From: VRUE01 sp963703175
Lineage (GTDB): Bacteria > Actinomycetota > Thermoleophilia > Solirubrobacterales > 70-9
NCBI GenBank assembly: GCA_963703175.1
Contig: OY969794.1
Span: 2,542,001-2,606,000 of the forward strand
Direction of reading: 5' to 3'
Length of the DNA stretch: 64,000 bases
Position numbers and translations under genes: made by a program. Shown piece after piece: positions 1-7,615 of the stretch. Position 1 is the first letter of the stretch, and every line of letters begins with the position of its first letter. The notes below the pieces were generated by a model, which saw only the letters and a program-made list of their open reading frames with translations, was not told the DNA's origin and made no database searches.

Positions 1-1
1 G

Positions 2-34
2 CGGACCAAGGGCATCGCCGCCTCCGGAAGTTAA
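2..34 (+). CDS. C-terminal end of an upstream gene, probably ribosomal protein S16
   Basis: An open frame enters from the window edge and stops at TAA 32-34, giving the last ten residues RTKGIAASGS. Nothing in this short tail is diagnostic. The assignment to S16 (rpsP) rests only on gene order: in actinobacteria rpsP normally sits directly before the small KH-domain gene and trmD, which is what follows here. The tail is 8 bases from the next start codon, fitting one operon. Confidence 0.35.
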   Translation, partial: RTKGIAASGS

Positions 35-42
35 CTCCCGCC

Positions 43-273
43 GTGACCGAGCTACTGGAGTTCCTGGTCAAGGCGTTGGTCGAGGACCCCGATGCGGTCG
101 AGGTCGAGGAGCTTGAAGAGGACGGCGATCTGATCTATGAGATCAGCGTTGCCGAGGGCGACCTCGGACGGGTAATCGGCAAAGGCGGGCGGGTTGCCAA
201 TGCGATCCGCACGGTCGCCAAGGCCGCAGCTGTGCGGCTGGACCGACGCGTCATCGTCGACATCCTCGATTGA
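43..273 (+). CDS. khpA: KH-domain RNA-binding protein (KhpA/YlqC family)
   Basis: A 76-residue protein with a single KH domain. The RNA-binding GxxG loop is visible in GRVIGKGGRVANAIRTV (about residues 47-63). Length and acidic N-terminal half match the KhpA/YlqC family, small RNA chaperones that act with KhpB in Gram-positive bacteria. The start is GTG at 43. The stop codon TGA (271-273) overlaps the TTG start of trmD, so the two are translationally coupled. The place between an S16-like tail and trmD is the usual one. rimM, which often lies between the KH gene and trmD, is absent here. Confidence 0.9.
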   Translation: MTELLEFLVKALVEDPDAVEVEELEEDGDLIYEISVAEGDLGRVIGKGGRVANAIRTVAKAAAVRLDRRVIVDILD

Positions 274-947
274 AGCTCGACGTCTTCACCCTCTTTCCGG
301 AAGCGTTCGACTGGTTCCAGTCGCAGCGCTCGGTGCAGAACGCCCTTGGCAAGGGGAATGAGCTGCGCTTCTTCAACTATCGCGACACCACTCCGCTTGG
401 CGCCGGCCAGGTCGATGATGCGCCGTATGGGGGTGGGGCGGGAATGGTGCTGCGGGTCGACGTCGTTGACGCCGCGCTGCAATCCGCTTACGCCAACGGC
501 GAGAACCCGCGGATCGTTCTGCTCTCCCCAACCGGCCGCCTGCTCAATGACAAGCTGGCCGACGAGCTGACCCAGGAGCACCACGTGGCGCTTCTCTGCG
601 GGCGCTACGAGGGCTTCGACGAGCGGGTGCACGAGCATCTCGCCCATGACGAGGTCTCGATCGGCCGCTACGTGCTGGCCGGCGGCGAGCTGCCGGCGAT
701 GGTCGTCGCCGATGTCCTGATGCGCAAGCTTCCCGGCGCCCTCGGGCACGAGCAGAGTGCTGTTGAGGAGTCGTTCAGCCGGGTGCTGGAGGGGGCGCCG
801 GAGTACCCGCACTACACCCGCCCGCCGGCATATCGAGGCTGGGGTGTACCCGATGTGCTCGTCTCCGGCGACCACGAGCGGGTGCGTGAGTGGCGGGCGC
901 AGCAGAGCAGGGCACGGGCCGAGCAGTTCGAAAAAGATCCCGAGTAG
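270..947 (+). CDS. trmD: tRNA (guanine-N1-)-methyltransferase TrmD
   Basis: A 225-residue protein of normal TrmD length. TrmD methylates G37 of tRNAs reading CNN codons, using S-adenosylmethionine bound in a trefoil knot. The knot motifs are visible: LLSPTGRLLND, LLCGRYEGFDERV and SIGRYVLAGGELPAM. The N-terminus KLDVFTLFPE is typical. The start is TTG 270, overlapping the KH gene stop. The C-terminal segment (EGAPEYPHYTRPPAYRGW, then VRVREW-type helices) is also conserved in TrmD. It is followed by rplS after a 107-base gap. Confidence 0.96.
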   Translation: MKLDVFTLFPEAFDWFQSQRSVQNALGKGNELRFFNYRDTTPLGAGQVDDAPYGGGAGMVLRVDVVDAALQSAYANGENPRIVLLSPTGRLLNDKLADELTQEHHVALLCGRYEGFDERVHEHLAHDEVSIGRYVLAGGELPAMVVADVLMRKLPGALGHEQSAVEESFSRVLEGAPEYPHYTRPPAYRGWGVPDVLVSGDHERVREWRAQQSRARAEQFEKDPE

Positions 948-1054
948 GTACGATTCGGCCACCGCGCGGCGCCAGCATCCTGGGCCGGCGGTTTTTTCTC
1001 GCCCAGCGAGCGAACGAGATCGCCGGTAATGACTAGCGTGAGTGAGCAAATGAC

Positions 1055-1765
1055 ATGAGCTCCGTAATCGACAGCATTGAGCGCGCCCAGAAGAGGCAGG
1101 GACTCCCGTCCTTTGCCCCTGGCGATCGCGTGCGCGTTCACTTCAACGTGATCGAGGGCTCGCGGGAAAGAATCCAGGTGTTCGAGGGAATCGTCCTCAA
1201 GCGGCAGGGTTCTGGCGTTCGCGAGACGTTCACCGTCCGCAAGCAGTCATTCGGCGTCGGTGTGGAGCGCACGTTCCCCTTGCACTCGCCGAAGATCGAG
1301 AAACTTGAGATAGCGGCCCGCGGCGACGTGCGGAGGGCCAAGCTCTACTACCTGCGGGGCCGGATTGGCAAGGCGGCGCGGGTGGCCGAGCGGCGTTGGG
1401 GAATTGACGACGAGCTGATCTCGACGCCGGTGCCCGCGGTGGATGCTGATGGTGTCAGTCAGGGAGATGACGAGGAGCTACAGGCCGCGGGTCCTGTCGT
1501 GGAGGAGGACTCCTCGTCCTCGCAGGCTGCGGGCGAGGAGTCCTCCTCCACGCCACCCACGGCAGATGAGCCTGCGGATCAGCCGCAGGACGTCGCATCC
1601 GAGGCGGAGGCGCCGGCGGATGCTGGGGAAGCTGAAGATGTTGAGGCAGGCACGGACGCTGAGGCGCCCGAGGCAGGGGAGACCGAGGACACCGCCGCGG
1701 CGCAGGATGCCGAGGATGAGTCGACGAAAGAGGATTCCGGCGACTCCGGCGAGGACTCGGCCTGA
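1055..1765 (+). CDS. rplS: 50S ribosomal protein L19 with a long acidic C-terminal tail
   Basis: Residues 1-115 form a normal L19 domain (start MSSVIDSIERAQKR, then PGDRVRVHFNVIEG, VFEGIVLKRQGSG, ERTFPLHSPKIEKLE and KLYYLRGRIGKAAR). L19 lies at the 30S-50S interface. The remaining ~120 residues are an unusual low-complexity tail, very rich in Glu, Asp, Ala and Ser, ending SGEDSA. Most bacterial L19 proteins are 110-130 residues, so this one is about twice as long. ATG 1055 gives the canonical N-terminus. The downstream lepB frame begins at or just after the rplS stop codon. Confidence 0.95.
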   Translation: MSSVIDSIERAQKRQGLPSFAPGDRVRVHFNVIEGSRERIQVFEGIVLKRQGSGVRETFTVRKQSFGVGVERTFPLHSPKIEKLEIAARGDVRRAKLYYLRGRIGKAARVAERRWGIDDELISTPVPAVDADGVSQGDDEELQAAGPVVEEDSSSSQAAGEESSSTPPTADEPADQPQDVASEAEAPADAGEAEDVEAGTDAEAPEAGETEDTAAAQDAEDESTKEDSGDSGEDSA

Positions 1766-1818
1766 GTCCGAGCCTCCCCAAGCCGAAGAGTCGCGCCGGC
1801 GGGCTGATCGAGCTGGTC

Positions 1819-2382
1819 GTGATCGTGGCGCTGGCGCTGGGCTTGGCGCTGGCGATTCAGGCTTGGCTGATCAAGCCGTACCAAATCCCTTCTGGGTCGA
1901 TGGAGCCAACGCTTGACATCGGCCAGCGGGTGCTCGTTAACCGCTTCCTCTACCACTTCACCGACCCATCGATTGGGGACATCGTCGTCTTCCATCCGCC
2001 CAAAGGTGCGGACAAGGGCACCGAATGTGGGGTTCCGCATTCGCCACGTCAGCCCTGTCCGATTCCGACCCCTGCTGAGTCGACTCAAAACTTCATCAAG
2101 CGGATCGTCGCTGGTCCCGGGGACACGCTCAGTGTCCGTGAAGGCCACCCGGTTGTAAACGGCGTGGAGAAGACGGAAGAGCCCTACACCAATCCCTGCG
2201 GCATCGCCGGAGCTTGCAATTTGCCCAAACCGATCACGATTCCACCCGACCATTACTTCATGATGGGTGACAACCGTGGGGCGAGTGACGACAGCCGTTT
2301 CTGGGGACCCGTCCCCCGCAACTGGATCATCGGCAAGGCCTTTGCCACCTACTGGCCGCCAGACCGCGCCGGGATCCTCTAA
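1819..2382 (+). CDS. lepB: Signal peptidase I
   Basis: Type I signal peptidase, which removes signal peptides outside the membrane. An N-terminal membrane anchor (VIVALALGLALAIQAWLI) leads into box B, IPSGSMEPTL, with the nucleophile Ser. The general-base Lys is in NFIKRIVAGPGDTL. Box E is YFMMGDNRGASDDSRFWGPV. The start is uncertain. GTG 1819 leaves almost nothing before the anchor; the same frame is open upstream to a CTG at 1762 that overlaps the rplS stop, which would add KPKSRAGGLIELV-type residues common in this family. No ATG, GTG or TTG occurs between them. Confidence 0.93.
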   Translation: MIVALALGLALAIQAWLIKPYQIPSGSMEPTLDIGQRVLVNRFLYHFTDPSIGDIVVFHPPKGADKGTECGVPHSPRQPCPIPTPAESTQNFIKRIVAGPGDTLSVREGHPVVNGVEKTEEPYTNPCGIAGACNLPKPITIPPDHYFMMGDNRGASDDSRFWGPVPRNWIIGKAFATYWPPDRAGIL

Positions 2383-2398
2383 GGCGCACAAGCGTCGT

Positions 2399-3043
2399 TT
2401 GGCGCGCTCGCGACGCCTCTTCGACTTCGATCGCGGGCTTGGCTCTCGGCAGGTAGCCGGTGCCGACGAGGCGGGCCGGGGCTGTCTGGCGGGACCGCTT
2501 GTGGCCGCCGCCGTACTGATCGACTACGAGACAATCTCGCGTTCAGATCGTCGCGCTCTGGCCGGCCTGCACGACTCTAAGCAGATGAAGCCCGAGCGCC
2601 GTGAGGAGCTCTATCCGGCGGTCATGCGTGCCGCCAGCAGGGTTAGCGTCGTCGTCCGCTGCGCCCGTGGGATCGACGACCGTGGACTGCACGTGACCAA
2701 CATCGAAGCGCTGTCTTGTGCCTTGGAACGTCTGTCCCCCGGCAAGGAGGCCACCTGCCTGGTCGACGGCTTCGCGCTGCGCGAGTGCACGGTTCCGCAC
2801 CGCGCAGTGATCGAAGGCGACGGGACAAGCGCCGCGATCGCCGCCGCTTCGGTGATCGCCAAGGTCACCCGCGATCGCTACATGCATGGCGTCGCCGGTA
2901 AACATCCTGGCTGGGGCTTTGAGGAGCACGTCGGCTACTCGACCCCCAAGCACCGCGCCGCGATCGAGCGAATCGGCATCTCGCCCCTGCACCGCCGCTC
3001 GTTCCAGTCGGTGGCTTACTCGCAGCTTGAGCTCGCCGGTTAG
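2399..3043 (+). CDS. rnhB: Ribonuclease HII
   Basis: RNase HII cleaves the RNA strand of RNA/DNA hybrids and starts removal of single ribonucleotides from DNA. The active-site block VAGADEAGRGCLAGPLVAAAV carries the Asp-Glu pair. Further acidic residues lie in LVDGFALR and KVTRDRYMHG. The C-terminal HVGYSTPKHRAAI is typical. TTG 2399 is chosen because it puts the DEAGRG block about 23 residues in, as usual; the frame is open further upstream into lepB (another TTG at 2342). The gene is convergent with yraN and overlaps its stop by four bases. Confidence 0.93.
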   Translation: MARSRRLFDFDRGLGSRQVAGADEAGRGCLAGPLVAAAVLIDYETISRSDRRALAGLHDSKQMKPERREELYPAVMRAASRVSVVVRCARGIDDRGLHVTNIEALSCALERLSPGKEATCLVDGFALRECTVPHRAVIEGDGTSAAIAAASVIAKVTRDRYMHGVAGKHPGWGFEEHVGYSTPKHRAAIERIGISPLHRRSFQSVAYSQLELAG

Positions 3044-3417
3044 AACGCGCCCCTGAGGTGCTCGTAGTCGAGCACTCGGCCCGAGCGGTCATAGGTGACG
3101 CCGACCGCGTCGAAGCGGATCTGGTCGTAGCGCGGTAGATCGCGGCGCTCGCTCATCCATGCGGTGGCGAGGCGGCGGATGCGGGCTTGCTTGCGGAAAT
3201 CGATTGAGAGGATCGGGCGCTCGGGACCGTAGGTGGATCCGACGCGGCCGGCCTTGACCTCGACGAAGACCAAGGTGTGGCCGTCGAGGGCGATGATGTC
3301 GAGCTCGCCGTAGCGAGAGCGTGCGTTGCGCTCGATGATCTTCCAGCCGGCTTCTGCGAGTCCGTTTGCGACGAGCTCCTCTGCCGCTTTGCCGAGCCGC
3401 TGGCGCGTTTGCGTCAT
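3040..3417 (-). CDS. yraN: YraN/UPF0102 family endonuclease-like protein
   Basis: A 125-residue protein of the UPF0102 (YraN) family, which has a restriction-endonuclease-like fold related to Holliday-junction resolvases. The fold's acidic and basic core is visible: ARSRYGELDIIALDGHTLVFVEVKAG (E, D, ExK pattern). The N-terminal helix GKAAEELVANGLAEAGWKIIERN is also typical. The start ATG 3417 is preferred over an adjacent TTG at 3420. It lies convergent to rnhB in the common rplS-lepB-rnhB-yraN-comM-dprA order. Its cellular role is not established. Confidence 0.9.
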   Translation of the reverse strand: MTQTRQRLGKAAEELVANGLAEAGWKIIERNARSRYGELDIIALDGHTLVFVEVKAGRVGSTYGPERPILSIDFRKQARIRRLATAWMSERRDLPRYDQIRFDAVGVTYDRSGRVLDYEHLRGAF

Positions 3418-3527
3418 CAACCGAAACTAGGACAACTGCGGACCCCATGCCTTTTGTCACACAGTTGGTTCGCAAGATTTTGCTTCCGCGCACCACTCGC
3501 GCGTCCTGACCCGCCAGCGTGGCCGCA

Positions 3528-5024
3528 ATGCTCGCCACGGCGCAGACATTCACGCTCGATGGGATCGCGGCCCGCTCCGTGCAGGTGGAGGTCGATGTGC
3601 ATCGTGGCCTGCCTGCCTTCTCGGTTGTTGGTCTCCCCGATGCCGCAGTGAGAGAGGCGCGCGAGCGGGTCCGCGCGGCGCTTGCCAACTGTGGCTTCGA
3701 GTTTCCTTTACGGCGGATTGTCGCCAACCTCGCGCCGGCAAGCCTGCGCAAGGCGGGCCCCGGTCTCGACCTGCCGATCGCGGTCGCCTTGCTGGTGGCC
3801 TCGGGTCAGCTGGAGTGGAAGCGGCTGCCACGACTGGCAATGGCCGGCGAACTGGCGCTAGACGGCTCGGTGCGTTCAATCCCCGGGGTGCTGGCGATTG
3901 CCGAGGCTGCACGAGAGCAGGGTGCCGAGGCGGTGGTTGTGCCCGCTGACAACGGCTCCGAGGCAGCCCTGGTCGAGGGGATCGAGGTGTTGGCGTTAGA
4001 CACCCTTACGCAGGTGGTCGGCCTTGCTGAGGGGACATGGGCTCCCGACGTCCCCGAGCCTCTGTCACTTCCGACGACGCCGCGTGCCGCCGCAGCCGAT
4101 CTAGCCGACCTGCGCGGCCAGCCGCATCTCCGCTACGCGCTTGAGGTGGCTGCGGCGGGCGGTCACAGCCTGCTGATGATCGGCCCGCCGGGAGCCGGCA
4201 AGTCGCTCGCTGCCGCACGGCTGCCCTCGATCCTGTCGCCCCTGGTGCCGGAGGAGGCTTTGGAGGTTGCGCGTATCGCGAGTGCCTGCGGCCGGCTCAG
4301 CCCTGGGTTTGGCGGCGGCCGTCCGTTTCGCGCTCCCCATCACACCGTGAGTCCCGCCGGTCTCGTCGGCGGCGGTAACCCGCCGGGTCCTGGAGAGGCG
4401 ACGCTAGCGCACCGGGGCGTACTCTTTCTGGACGAGCTGTGTGAGTTTCGCCGCGACAGTTTGGAGGCTTTGCGAGCGCCGCTTGAGACCGGCTGGGTCG
4501 CAATTTCGCGCGCCGGCGCCAATCGGCGCCTGCCCTGTCGCTTTATGTTGGTGGCGGCGTCCAATCCCTGCCCATGTGGGCGCGGCGAGGCCGACCCAGA
4601 GTGCAGTTGCGCGCCGCTGGCCGTGCGCCGCTACCAAGGACGCCTTAGCGGTGCCCTTGCCGACCGTCTCGATCTCCTCGTCGCGATTCGCCAGCCGAGC
4701 GCAGCCGAGATCGGTGGTCCGCCCGGCGAGTCCTCATCGGCCGTGCGAGTTCGGGTGGCAGAGGCGCGTGAGCGTCAGGAATGGCGTCTTGGCGCTGGCC
4801 GTTGCAATGCCGAAATGAGCCCCGCGGAGGCCCGCGACAGTGTTCTCGATGAAGACGCTGCGGCGCTGCTCGCCGAGACCTACGCGCGTCGGCGGCTCAG
4901 TGGCCGCGCCCACGACCGGGTGCTGCGGCTGGCGCGGACGGTCGCCGATCTAGCTGGCGCGGAGTCGATTGGCCGCGATCAGATCGCCCAGGCATTGCAA
5001 CTGAGGAGGAGGGACCGTGATTAG
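3528..5024 (+). CDS. comM: YifB/ComM family Mg-chelatase-like AAA+ ATPase
   Basis: Close to 500 residues, the usual ComM length. ComM is a hexameric helicase that extends branch migration during natural transformation. The N-terminal domain begins MLATAQTFTLDGIAARSVQVEVDV. The AAA+ core has Walker A GPPGAGKS and Walker B LFLDELCEF. A chelatase-like segment follows (LVAASNPCPCGRG, with a Cys-rich loop containing DPECSC). ATG 3528 is chosen over an in-frame GTG at 3519 because family members start MLA. It overlaps dprA by eight bases, so both DNA-uptake genes are probably co-translated. Confidence 0.93.
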   Translation: MLATAQTFTLDGIAARSVQVEVDVHRGLPAFSVVGLPDAAVREARERVRAALANCGFEFPLRRIVANLAPASLRKAGPGLDLPIAVALLVASGQLEWKRLPRLAMAGELALDGSVRSIPGVLAIAEAAREQGAEAVVVPADNGSEAALVEGIEVLALDTLTQVVGLAEGTWAPDVPEPLSLPTTPRAAAADLADLRGQPHLRYALEVAAAGGHSLLMIGPPGAGKSLAAARLPSILSPLVPEEALEVARIASACGRLSPGFGGGRPFRAPHHTVSPAGLVGGGNPPGPGEATLAHRGVLFLDELCEFRRDSLEALRAPLETGWVAISRAGANRRLPCRFMLVAASNPCPCGRGEADPECSCAPLAVRRYQGRLSGALADRLDLLVAIRQPSAAEIGGPPGESSSAVRVRVAEARERQEWRLGAGRCNAEMSPAEARDSVLDEDAAALLAETYARRRLSGRAHDRVLRLARTVADLAGAESIGRDQIAQALQLRRRDRD

Positions 5025-6141
5025 CCAAGTCAACCCGCAAGCCTGTCCCGAGTGCCTACGGCGCTCGCGATTGCTCGCCGATCTCGCCCCGTACATCGAG
5101 AAGATCGCCGCTGGCGCGCCGGGAAAGCGCTCGCCTGAACTGCTGCGGCTGGGTAACGAGGATCTGGCGGCCGTCGCTGCGCCGAAGGTCGCGACCCAAA
5201 TGCTGGCGCGGATAGCGGCGCTGCCCGAGCGCCGTCTGCAGAACGAGTTGGTGGCGGCAGGGTGCTGGGCTTGCTGCCGGCACGATCCGCTCTTTCCGCT
5301 CGGGTTGGCGGATGCACCCGACGCGCCTTGGGCGCTGTTCGGCCGGGGCGACCCGGGCTCGTTGTTGCGACTAAGCCCAAACGAAGCTGTAACGGTTGTC
5401 GGAGCGCGAAGGGCAAGCACCTATGGACGCGAGGTGGCGCGAGAGCTCGGCCGCGAGCTGGCCTCGGCCGGACTGGTGGTTGTCAGCGGGCTCGCCTTCG
5501 GCATCGACGCTTGTGCTCACCGCGGCGCGATCGCCGCAGGCTTAACGGTCGCCGTGCTCGGCTGTGGTGCCGATATCGCCTACCCGGCGGCGCATCGTTC
5601 GCTTTGGCGGCAGATCGGCGAAAGCGGGCTCGTCCTCTCCGAGCTGCCGCCCGGCAGCAGCCCTTGGCGCTGGAGCTTTCCAGCTCGCAATCGCGTCATG
5701 GCGGCGCTTTCGGGGATGACGATTGTGGTTGAGGCGGCTGAGCGTTCGGGTTCGTTGATCACAGCCGATCTCGCCGCCGATCTGGGCCGCGACCTGGGGG
5801 CCGTGCCCGGACCGGTCGGCTCACGTCTTTCGGTCGCCCCAAACAACCTCCTGGCCGGCGGTGCCTGTCTGGTTCGCAGCGCACAAGACGTGCTCGATGC
5901 GATGCTCGGCCCGGGGGCTAGGCGCATCGAACGCGCTGGTCCCCGTCTCGACCCAGCCCAGCAGACGATCCTAGAGGCCCTTGAGCTTGGTGCCGAGACC
6001 TGCGACGCGATCGCCACTGACCTCGGGCTTCCCGCAGGCGAGACGGCGACAGCGCTCGCCGCCCTCGAGGCACTCGGCTACGTCAACTGCTCCCTGGTAG
6101 GCGTCTATACCCGCACGTCCCTGCAGCCTGCAGCCGTATGA
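5017..6141 (+). CDS. dprA: DNA-processing protein DprA/Smf
   Basis: DprA loads RecA onto incoming single-stranded DNA. The Rossmann-like core is clear: VVGARRASTYGREVARELG, VVSGLAFGIDACAHRGAI, AVLGCGADIAYPAAHRSL, SELPPGSSPWRWSFPARNRVMAALS and EAAERSGSLITADLAADLGRDLGAVPG. An N-terminal helical region (residues 1-120) and a C-terminal winged-helix-like region (about 310-374) flank it. GTG 5017 overlaps comM. Many bacteria with DprA and ComM are not competent, so competence cannot be assumed. The gene ends just before a toxin-antitoxin pair. Confidence 0.95.
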   Translation: MISQVNPQACPECLRRSRLLADLAPYIEKIAAGAPGKRSPELLRLGNEDLAAVAAPKVATQMLARIAALPERRLQNELVAAGCWACCRHDPLFPLGLADAPDAPWALFGRGDPGSLLRLSPNEAVTVVGARRASTYGREVARELGRELASAGLVVVSGLAFGIDACAHRGAIAAGLTVAVLGCGADIAYPAAHRSLWRQIGESGLVLSELPPGSSPWRWSFPARNRVMAALSGMTIVVEAAERSGSLITADLAADLGRDLGAVPGPVGSRLSVAPNNLLAGGACLVRSAQDVLDAMLGPGARRIERAGPRLDPAQQTILEALELGAETCDAIATDLGLPAGETATALAALEALGYVNCSLVGVYTRTSLQPAAV

Positions 6142-6178
6142 CGTCGGGAGTCATATGTCCATGTCCAATGTCCATAGT
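6137..6178 (+). promoter_or_regulatory. Operator/promoter candidate of the toxin-antitoxin pair
   Basis: An inverted repeat TATGAC (6137-6142) / GTCATA (6150-6155) with a 7-base spacer is followed by three spaced copies of TGTCCA (6156-6176). Antitoxins of this class repress their own promoter through such palindromes and repeats. A GGAGG lies directly against the antitoxin ATG at 6190. The start of the inverted repeat overlaps the last codons of dprA. Confidence 0.5.
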
Positions 6179-6189
6179 AAGATCGGAGG

Positions 6190-6429
6190 ATGAAAATCGT
6201 TCCAGCTGGAGAGTTCAAGCAGACCTGCCTCCGTCTGCTCGACGAGGTCAATGCCTCGGGCGAGCCGATCGTGATCACCAAGCGCGGCAAGCCGGTGGCA
6301 CAGCTTGCTCCGGTAAAGCCGGAGCGCTCCGAGGACTGGCTCGGGGCGTTGCGCGAGCGGGGGGAGATAACGGGGGATCTCGTCGCCCCGGCGGTCGAGC
6401 CCGACGAGTGGGACGTCCTGCGCGAATGA
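6190..6429 (+). CDS. Type II antitoxin, Phd/YefM family
   Basis: A 79-residue protein beginning MKIVPAGEFKQTCLRLLDEVNASGEPIVITKRGKPVAQL. This is the DNA-binding half of Phd/YefM antitoxins, where the ITKRGKPVA strand is highly conserved. The C-terminal part (ERSEDWLGALRERGEITGDLVAP) would wrap the toxin. The stop codon overlaps the toxin start (ATGA, 6426-6429), giving tight coupling. It is expected to neutralise the PIN toxin and repress the shared promoter; that is family knowledge, not shown here. Confidence 0.88.
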   Translation: MKIVPAGEFKQTCLRLLDEVNASGEPIVITKRGKPVAQLAPVKPERSEDWLGALRERGEITGDLVAPAVEPDEWDVLRE

Positions 6430-6818
6430 AGCTGCTGCTGGACACGCACACCTGGCTCTGGCGCCTGCTCGACCCGGATCGGGTCTCCCACGCCGCCGAG
6501 GAGGCAATCGCCGACCGCGAGAGCGAGTTGTTCCTCTCGCCGATCTCGATCTGGGAGACCCTGATTCTTACCCGCAAGGGTCGCCTCTCGCTGAGGCCGT
6601 CTCCCGGCGAGTGGATCCTGGACGCGCTGCGACGGTCCGCGCCGAGCGCTGTGCCTCTCAACCATGGCATCGCGATGCGCAGCGAGGCGCTCGACGGCTT
6701 TGCCTCCAACGATCCCGCCGATCGCTTCCTCGTCGCCACCGCCCTGGAGTACGACCTCACCTTGGTGACCGCCGACAGAGCCATGCACGACTTCTCACCC
6801 CTGACGGTGCTGTGGTGA
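6426..6818 (+). CDS. vapC: Type II toxin, PIN-domain ribonuclease (VapC-like)
   Basis: A 130-residue PIN-domain protein. Acidic residues that bind the metal are visible in LLLDTHTWLW (Asp), SPISIWETLIL (Glu), SNDPADRFLVATA (Asp) and LVTADRAMHDF (Asp). Such toxins cleave tRNA or rRNA when free of antitoxin. The start ATG 6426 overlaps the antitoxin stop. The toxin stop (6816-6818) overlaps the GTG start of thiD, so the pair is inserted in frame with an apparent operon and could affect thiD translation. Confidence 0.9.
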   Translation: MKLLLDTHTWLWRLLDPDRVSHAAEEAIADRESELFLSPISIWETLILTRKGRLSLRPSPGEWILDALRRSAPSAVPLNHGIAMRSEALDGFASNDPADRFLVATALEYDLTLVTADRAMHDFSPLTVLW

Positions 6819-7615
6819 GGGTCCCAGCCGTCCTCTCGATCGCCGGCTCGGATTCCGGCGGCGGCGCCGGAATCCAGGCCGACTTGAAGGCCTTTGCTCG
6901 TTGCGGGGTGCACGGCATGACCGCGATCACCGCGATCACCGCGCAGAACACTCGTGCAGTCGAGTGGGTTGAGACGGTTTCACCACAAGCAGTCTTCAAT
7001 CAGATCCTGGCGATAGCCGAGGACATGGGGGCAGACTCGGTGAAGATCGGCATGCTCGGTTCGCCGGCGACGATCGACGCGGTTGCTGTCGGGTTGACCT
7101 ACGCCGGAGTTGCGCTCGCGCCTGTGGTCATCGACCCGGTGATGGTTGCTGAGAGCGGAGCGGCGCTGATAGACGACGAGACCAGGGCGGCGCTTGTCGA
7201 CGTGCTGCTGCCGCGTTGCTCGGTCGCCACCCCCAATATCTCCGAGGCGCGTGAGCTGACCGGCCTGGGGAAGGGAGCCACCCAGGAGGAGCTGGCGCGC
7301 GGCGTCTTGGAGCTTGGGCCGAAGGCGGTCGTCGTCACGGGCGGCCACAGCGACGAGCTGATCGACGTCTTCTTCGACGGCGAGCGTGTCGTCGAGATCC
7401 ATGGCGATTGCCATCCCGCCGGCGCCGCCCATGGTTCCGGTTGCACCCATTCCGCAGCCCTGGCCGCTTTCCTAGCCCGCGGGGCGCCGCCGTTGGAGGC
7501 CGCCAGGCGGGCGCGCAAGGTTGCCTCGGAGGCGGTCGCGAATGGCTTGCGCGACCTCGGTTCCGGACAGGGCCCGGTCGACGTCTTCGACCTGACAAGT
7601 AGATTTCAGCCATGA
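6815..7615 (+). CDS. thiD: Bifunctional hydroxymethylpyrimidine kinase/phosphomethylpyrimidine kinase
   Basis: ThiD phosphorylates HMP and HMP-phosphate for thiamine synthesis. Ribokinase-fold motifs are visible: VLSIAGSDSGGGAGIQADLKAF at the N-terminus, KIGMLGS, VVIDPVM, TPNISEARELTG and the C-terminal HGSGCTHSAALAAFLARG anion hole. Length 266 is normal. GTG 6815 (or the adjacent GTG 6812) overlaps the toxin stop; the frame is open further upstream but that part shadows the toxin. The gene overlaps ilvD by four bases (ATGA). Confidence 0.94.
   Translation: MRVPAVLSIAGSDSGGGAGIQADLKAFARCGVHGMTAITAITAQNTRAVEWVETVSPQAVFNQILAIAEDMGADSVKIGMLGSPATIDAVAVGLTYAGVALAPVVIDPVMVAESGAALIDDETRAALVDVLLPRCSVATPNISEARELTGLGKGATQEELARGVLELGPKAVVVTGGHSDELIDVFFDGERVVEIHGDCHPAGAAHGSGCTHSAALAAFLARGAPPLEAARRARKVASEAVANGLRDLGSGQGPVDVFDLTSRFQP

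Noticed and set aside
135..1049. Long minus-strand open frame opposite trmD
   Set aside because: It is the antisense of trmD and the KH gene, has no family motifs, and such long frames are expected in high-GC coding DNA.
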